The position numbers and the translations under genes were made by a program. This document shows, piece after piece, positions 60,191-64,000 of a DNA stretch of 64,000 nt. The DNA lies in the NCBI RefSeq assembly GCF_009002475.1, contig NZ_AP019860.1, forward strand, positions 8,987,547 through 9,051,546, written 5' to 3'. Source of the DNA: Candidatus Uabimicrobium amorphum (GTDB lineage Bacteria; Planctomycetota; Uabimicrobiia; Uabimicrobiales; Uabimicrobiaceae). The notes under the pieces are model-generated. The model saw only the letters and a program-made list of their open reading frames with translations, did no database searches and was not told the origin of the DNA. Every line of letters begins with the position of its first letter. Within the stretch, counting starts at the first letter, position 1.

Positions 60191-61159
60191 TTACACTCCT
60201 TTAAAACCCACTTCTGTATCCATTTGCGCTTTAACATCAGGAACCTTTGGTTTCTTCAATGAAAGTGCCATACCACATAAGATAATAAAGCCACCGATGA
60301 ATTGTGCGCTACTGGGAACTTCGCCCAAAATAAGAAAAGCCGCGAGAAGACCAGCGACGGGACTAAATGTCGTAATCAGAGGCACAGTCGAAGGGGAAGC
60401 GATTCTTAGTCCACTAAACCAACATAATTGTCCAGCAACGACAATAATCCCTCCATAAAGAAGCATCCATTTCCACAGTGTTCCCGAAAAGGCATCAGAG
60501 AAGTGCTGTAGTCCATAAAGGTAAGTGGCAAGAGTAAAAAATACAATTGTACCTACCACCATGCGGAAGATCGCAAATATACACATGGGGATACGATCCA
60601 AGCTCGTTTTGCTAATGACAGTGGAGCAGGTAAAAGCGATGGCACCAACTGCGGCATATATCTCTCCTTTTCCAAAAGAGAGTTCCATGATGTTTTGCTG
60701 TAAGATCACAGATAAAATGGCACCAACAAAAGAGGTAATCGCACCCGCTATTTGTAATTTTGAGGCGCGGTCTTTTAGCAGTAAAATAGATAAAAAAAGT
60801 AGTAGTGGTGGTTCGATGCGTCCTATTAAAACGACATTGGTTACGGTTGTATTTTCTAAGGCAATAAATATACAAGCGGGAGCAATCGCTACCGACAACA
60901 CCGCAACACTTATTAGTGATAGTATTTCCTTATACGAAGCGCTGCGAAAAAAAGACCATTCGAGATCTTTGCGATAAATAATGAGTAGAGATAGCAAAGC
61001 ACACAAATTCCCCACAAAAAGTACGTTACAGAAAGTAATGGGGTTAATGGGATTTTGCGCTCCTATGGCGACGAGTTTTTTTACCACAGAATTGGAAGAC
61101 GCCAAAATAATCACTGCGGCAAAAAGAAGCATGATTCCTTGTATTTGTTGATTTTTCAT
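60191..61159 (-). CDS. EamA/DMT family transporter
   Basis: 322 residues from ATG 61159; the frame opens at a TTG at 61216. Ten membrane helices in two EamA halves: IMLLFAAVIILASSNSVVKK at the start, IFIALENTTVTNVVLIGRIEPPLLLF at the end of the first half, and WMLLYGGIIVVAGQLCWFSG plus GLLAAFLILGEVPSSAQFIG in the second. Drug/metabolite transporters of this kind export amino acids or other small molecules; the substrate is not predictable. Confidence 0.88.
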   Translation of the reverse strand: MKNQQIQGIMLLFAAVIILASSNSVVKKLVAIGAQNPINPITFCNVLFVGNLCALLSLLIIYRKDLEWSFFRSASYKEILSLISVAVLSVAIAPACIFIALENTTVTNVVLIGRIEPPLLLFLSILLLKDRASKLQIAGAITSFVGAILSVILQQNIMELSFGKGEIYAAVGAIAFTCSTVISKTSLDRIPMCIFAIFRMVVGTIVFFTLATYLYGLQHFSDAFSGTLWKWMLLYGGIIVVAGQLCWFSGLRIASPSTVPLITTFSPVAGLLAAFLILGEVPSSAQFIGGFIILCGMALSLKKPKVPDVKAQMDTEVGFKGV

Positions 61160-61334
61160 ACAATGCACTACAAGAACAAAGTCTTGTACTCCTTTATAGA
61201 GAAGTGAAGAGAACAATTTTTTTTATCTAAAATAAAAAATCTTTGCTACAATTACCAGATGATAAAAAAATTCTATGTCTAGAACATTTTGGACGGTGAG
61301 AATAAAATTTGATGAAATTGCGGGAAAATGTAAG

Positions 61335-62330
61335 ATGATCAAAAATACCTACAACTGGGGAATTATAGGTCTTGGAAATATTGCACATTTATTTGCCCAA
61401 GGACTAAAGCATGTTCCTCAAGCGCGGCTATGCGCTGTTGCATCTCGCTCAATGGAAAAAGCGAAAAAGTTTGCCATGAAATACGATGTACCGCACTACT
61501 ACGGTAGCTATGAAGAAATATTAGACAATGCGGAATTGGACATTGTGTATGTGGCAACACCTCATCATTTGCACCATAGAGTGTCATTGATGTGTATGCA
61601 GAAACATATCAGTGTTCTTTGTGAAAAGCCTGTGGCAATGAACCGTAGACAAGCCGAAGAGATGGTAAAAGCTGCGGAAACATATCACGTTTTTTTTATG
61701 GAAGCTTTGTGGAGTCGTTTTCTACCTCACATACGTAAAGTGAAAGACTTTGTCGACAATGGCACTGTTTCCGATATTCGTCTACTTGAAGCGGACTTTG
61801 GCTTTCGCGCTCCCTTTGATCCACAAAAACGAATTTTTAACAATCAATTAGGTGGTGGTTCCCTTCTCGATGTGGGAATTTATCCTGTGTTTCTATCGTA
61901 TTTGTTGTTAGGTGTGCCACAAAAAATCGAAGCCGAAGCCAACATTGGTAAGACGAATGTCGATGAAATTTGTTCCATGAATATGAGCTATGCGAGCGGT
62001 GCAATGGCCACGTTATTATCCTCCATTACCTGTAAAACAAAAACACAAGCGATGATATACGGAAGCAACGCACGTTTAGAGATTGAATCTCCATGGTATG
62101 CACCTTCACACCTCACTCTACGAAAATATGAAGACAATGACGATGAAGAATTTCGCTTTAATTATGACAATATAGGCAATGGTTATACATTCGAAATTGT
62201 AGAAGTGATGCGCTCAATGGAAAGAACACAACAGCAAAGCTCTTTGTGGAGTTGGCAAGACAGCTTAGAACTTATGGGTATACTCGATAAAATTCGCGAA
62301 GCGTGCGGTATTCATTACGATATAAAATAG
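61335..62330 (+). CDS. Gfo/Idh/MocA family oxidoreductase
   Basis: 331 residues from ATG 61335, where homologues begin (TYNWGIIGLGNIA); the frame also opens at 61275. Rossmann GLGNIA, DIVYVATPHHLHHRV, and the conserved EKP (LCEKPVAMN) with the catalytic Lys. The C-terminal sheet domain begins with LLEADFGFRAPF and GGGSLLDVGIYP. It resembles trans-1,2-dihydrobenzene-1,2-diol/D-xylose-type dehydrogenases. It acts on a sugar or related alcohol with NAD(P). The kinase gene follows 11 bp later and may be cotranscribed. Confidence 0.9.
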   Translation: MIKNTYNWGIIGLGNIAHLFAQGLKHVPQARLCAVASRSMEKAKKFAMKYDVPHYYGSYEEILDNAELDIVYVATPHHLHHRVSLMCMQKHISVLCEKPVAMNRRQAEEMVKAAETYHVFFMEALWSRFLPHIRKVKDFVDNGTVSDIRLLEADFGFRAPFDPQKRIFNNQLGGGSLLDVGIYPVFLSYLLLGVPQKIEAEANIGKTNVDEICSMNMSYASGAMATLLSSITCKTKTQAMIYGSNARLEIESPWYAPSHLTLRKYEDNDDEEFRFNYDNIGNGYTFEIVEVMRSMERTQQQSSLWSWQDSLELMGILDKIREACGIHYDIK

Positions 62331-62341
62331 GTGGTAAGACC

Positions 62342-63397
62342 ATGAGTGATAAGAAAAAAGCACGAGAAGACACGATTCGTCGCCAACTGCAAACCACAAA
62401 CATTTTGCGTGGTGAGGAAACGAGTCTTGATAACAATGAGATCAATAATGTGGACATCTACTTTGCCTTGTACCCTGGGGAAGTTTTTGCCGATCGGTAC
62501 AAAGTTTTGCACAAAATTGGCGAAGGTGGCATGGGTTTAGTATACAAAGTCGAAGATCTTGAAGACGATCATGTGATCAAAGCTTTAAAAGTGACCATTG
62601 TTGCTGCGGAATCAGAAAGTGAAGTTCACATCAAAAGATTCACTAGAGAAATCAATATGATGCGTAAACTACACCACCCAAATATTGTGACTCTTTACGA
62701 AGCGGGGCAATTTGAAAAACGTTGGTACTATACGATGAATTTCATTGAAGGCAAACTGTTTACAATGGATACATGGAACGATTTGTCCGTGGAAGATGGT
62801 TTGCGCATTCTTATCCAAATCGCAAAAGCGGTGCACCATGCCCACCAAAAGAATATACTTCACCGTGATTTAAAGCCGGAGAATATCATATGGACATCCG
62901 ACCATCAGGCCTTTCTCATGGACTTTGGAATTGCAAAATCTTTGGGGTACAACACGAAATTGACCGATAGCGATACGGTGATCGGATCACTGTATTATCT
63001 CTCACCCGAGCAGGCGAGCGGGGACAGTGATATTGACGCGCGTAGCGATGTCTTTGCTTTGGGTGTTGTTCTCTATCAATTTTTGACGCGTAGCCTTCCG
63101 TTTATGGGTACGTCAAATATGATGGTCATCAACGCGATATTACGTTCTGAGCCTATATCTCCAAGAAGTATTCGCAGCGAAATATCCGAAGATTTACAAA
63201 AAGTATGTCTCACAGCGCTTGAAAAAAATAGAGAGCTACGCTACGTATCTGCAGAAAGATTCGCAGAGGATTTAGAAAGTGTTTTGCATGATGAGCCACC
63301 ACAACTTATCACCACAAGTTCTTCTTACTATCTTGTCTACGTAGGGATTATCGTGGTAATTATCTACATATGGATATATCTTGGAACATTTTACTAA
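62342..63397 (+). CDS. Ser/Thr protein kinase with C-terminal tail anchor
   Basis: 351 residues from ATG 62342, preceded by AGGTGG at 7 nt. Residues 1-50 are a polar tail. The kinase domain is 52-315: glycine loop GEGGMG, ATP Lys83 in KALKV, HRD 174-176 (ILHRDLKPEN), DFG 194-196 and SLYYLSPEQ. A single membrane helix at the very C-terminus (YLVYVGIIVVIIYIWIYLG) leaves almost nothing outside, so it is tail-anchored with no extracellular sensor. It is possibly in one operon with the oxidoreductase. Confidence 0.93.
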   Translation: MSDKKKAREDTIRRQLQTTNILRGEETSLDNNEINNVDIYFALYPGEVFADRYKVLHKIGEGGMGLVYKVEDLEDDHVIKALKVTIVAAESESEVHIKRFTREINMMRKLHHPNIVTLYEAGQFEKRWYYTMNFIEGKLFTMDTWNDLSVEDGLRILIQIAKAVHHAHQKNILHRDLKPENIIWTSDHQAFLMDFGIAKSLGYNTKLTDSDTVIGSLYYLSPEQASGDSDIDARSDVFALGVVLYQFLTRSLPFMGTSNMMVINAILRSEPISPRSIRSEISEDLQKVCLTALEKNRELRYVSAERFAEDLESVLHDEPPQLITTSSSYYLVYVGIIVVIIYIWIYLGTFY

Positions 63398-63531
63398 GAC
63401 GTGTCGCGGTACTAGAATATCGCCTATTTTTTCGATCCGATCTAGTTGAAGTTCACAGAACCGTCAACGTAAATTTGCTTATATGAAAACGCGTTGGTGT
63501 AAAAAATAAGACCTTAACCTAAAAGATCGAT

Positions 63532-63558
63532 AAAAGCTTGATATTTCATCAAGCTTTT
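63532..63558. terminator. Bidirectional terminator hairpin
   Basis: AAAAGCTTGAT and ATCAAGCTTTT form a perfect 11-bp stem with an ATTTC loop. It ends exactly one base before the stop codon of the minus-strand EF-hand gene at 63559 and lies after the kinase gene. Confidence 0.85.
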
Positions 63559-64000
63559 CTATTTGTTTTTTATTGCTCTGCGAACAAACATGCGGTATTC
63601 GCGTTTGGAAATATAGGAGTCTTTGTCGCTATCTATTTTCCAAAACAGAGGTTTGTTGAATTCGGCTTTGGATAGTTTGCCATCGCTATTTTTGTCTAGT
63701 TGATGAAAAGGCGGTACCTTACGCATCATTTTTTGCTTTCTCATGCGTTGCATCCATACGTGTGCCTCACGCCTCTTTCCCATATAATTGAAAATGTTTT
63801 TGAATTTTTTACTCAACTCATTTTTGGTTAATAACTTATCGTTATTTCGATCAATCGAACGAAAACTATCCTTTTTAAAAGGCCATTCATTTAGTCCAAT
63901 CTTTTGATCTTGATTTTGATCATACTCCATAATAAAGTTTTGGGTAATCACCTGTTGTGGAGGCGCTGCGTCTTGGTTTTTGTCCTTTTCCTTGCCCTTG
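63559..64000 (-). CDS. EF-hand protein, N-terminus beyond the right edge
   Basis: The frame runs open to the window edge (147 codons), passing through a GTG at 63951 without any stop, so the gene continues upstream. Visible are a Lys/Asp/Gln-rich lead (GKEKDKNQDAAPPQQ) and four EF-hand calcium loops: DQNQDQKIGLNEW, DRNNDKLLTKNEL, DKNSDGKLSKAEF and DSDKDSYISKREY. Each has acidic residues at loop positions 1, 3, 5 and 12 or close to it. The C-terminal end is basic. It probably binds calcium; planctomycetes carry many secreted EF-hand proteins, but a signal peptide cannot be checked here. Confidence 0.85.
   Translation of the reverse strand, partial: KGKEKDKNQDAAPPQQVITQNFIMEYDQNQDQKIGLNEWPFKKDSFRSIDRNNDKLLTKNELSKKFKNIFNYMGKRREAHVWMQRMRKQKMMRKVPPFHQLDKNSDGKLSKAEFNKPLFWKIDSDKDSYISKREYRMFVRRAIKNK

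Overview
The window looks like chromosomal (or chromid) DNA of a large-genome, eukaryote-mimicking bacterium of the Planctomycetota/PVC type. This is inferred from gene content only: four Hanks-type Ser/Thr kinases (one 1365 residues with a TPR-like tail), a SpoIIE-type phosphatase, leucine-rich repeats, an MglA-like GTPase, tectonin-like and PQQ propellers, a formylglycine-enzyme-like domain, a bacterial N-terminal glutamine amidase and a GIDE-like membrane protein. Candidatus Uabimicrobium-like lineages are a reasonable guess, but there is no rRNA to prove it. I see no tRNA, rRNA, CRISPR array or transposase.

Layout. (1) 1-15534, almost all on the minus strand: part of an extracellular contractile injection system (eCIS). 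It has a sheath, two tube proteins, two related tail-assembly proteins, a DUF6760 protein, a DUF4255 tube-terminator protein with a very long acidic tail, and an AAA+ ATPase. Upstream of these lie a membrane protein and a 1456-residue FGE/OpuAC fusion. A 70-residue-repeat protein runs off the left edge. (2) 15594-17744: a leucine-rich-repeat protein and a degenerate MglA-like GTPase that share a sequence module. (3) 17952-27755: single genes, namely RNA ligase, tectonin-like secreted protein, CoA-transferase/GNAT fusion, PQQ propeller, GNAT, NTAQ1-type amidase and a VUT transporter. (4) 27940-38793: a tightly coupled five-gene operon of Ser/Thr kinase, BLUF photoreceptor, ABC ATPase, FtsX permease and AttH-type lipocalin hydrolase. 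Next to it are a second kinase, a GNAT, a SpoIIE phosphatase and an MFS pump. (5) 38896-47249: the giant kinase, an intergenic stretch with mobile-type repeats, and two tandem VWA lipoproteins. (6) 47250-49303: about 2 kb of non-coding DNA packed with iteron-like repeats, followed by a RepA-family initiator gene (49304-51049). (7) 51228-63999: mainly housekeeping genes (2-isopropylmalate/homocitrate synthase family, M50 protease, adenosine deaminase, type III pantothenate kinase, malate dehydrogenase, epimerase, Gfo/Idh/MocA oxidoreductase), another kinase and an EF-hand protein.

Two observations stand out. First, the 47.4-49.3 kb region carries 11 near-perfect forward repeats about 44 bp apart or in pairs, and 7 reverse copies mostly 22 bp apart. 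It also has a 142-bp inverted repeat, a 143-bp tandem duplication and an AT-rich stretch, and it lies directly upstream of a plasmid-type RepA gene. Genes point away from it (26 of 36 on the left are minus, 11 of 16 on the right are plus), and the sampled GC skew changes sign there. It therefore looks like a working replication origin of an iteron/RepA type beside core metabolic genes. Second, the kinase-BLUF-AttEFGH operon suggests a light- and phosphorylation-linked export system. The LRR/pseudo-GTPase pair and the modified eCIS are further candidates for undescribed biology.
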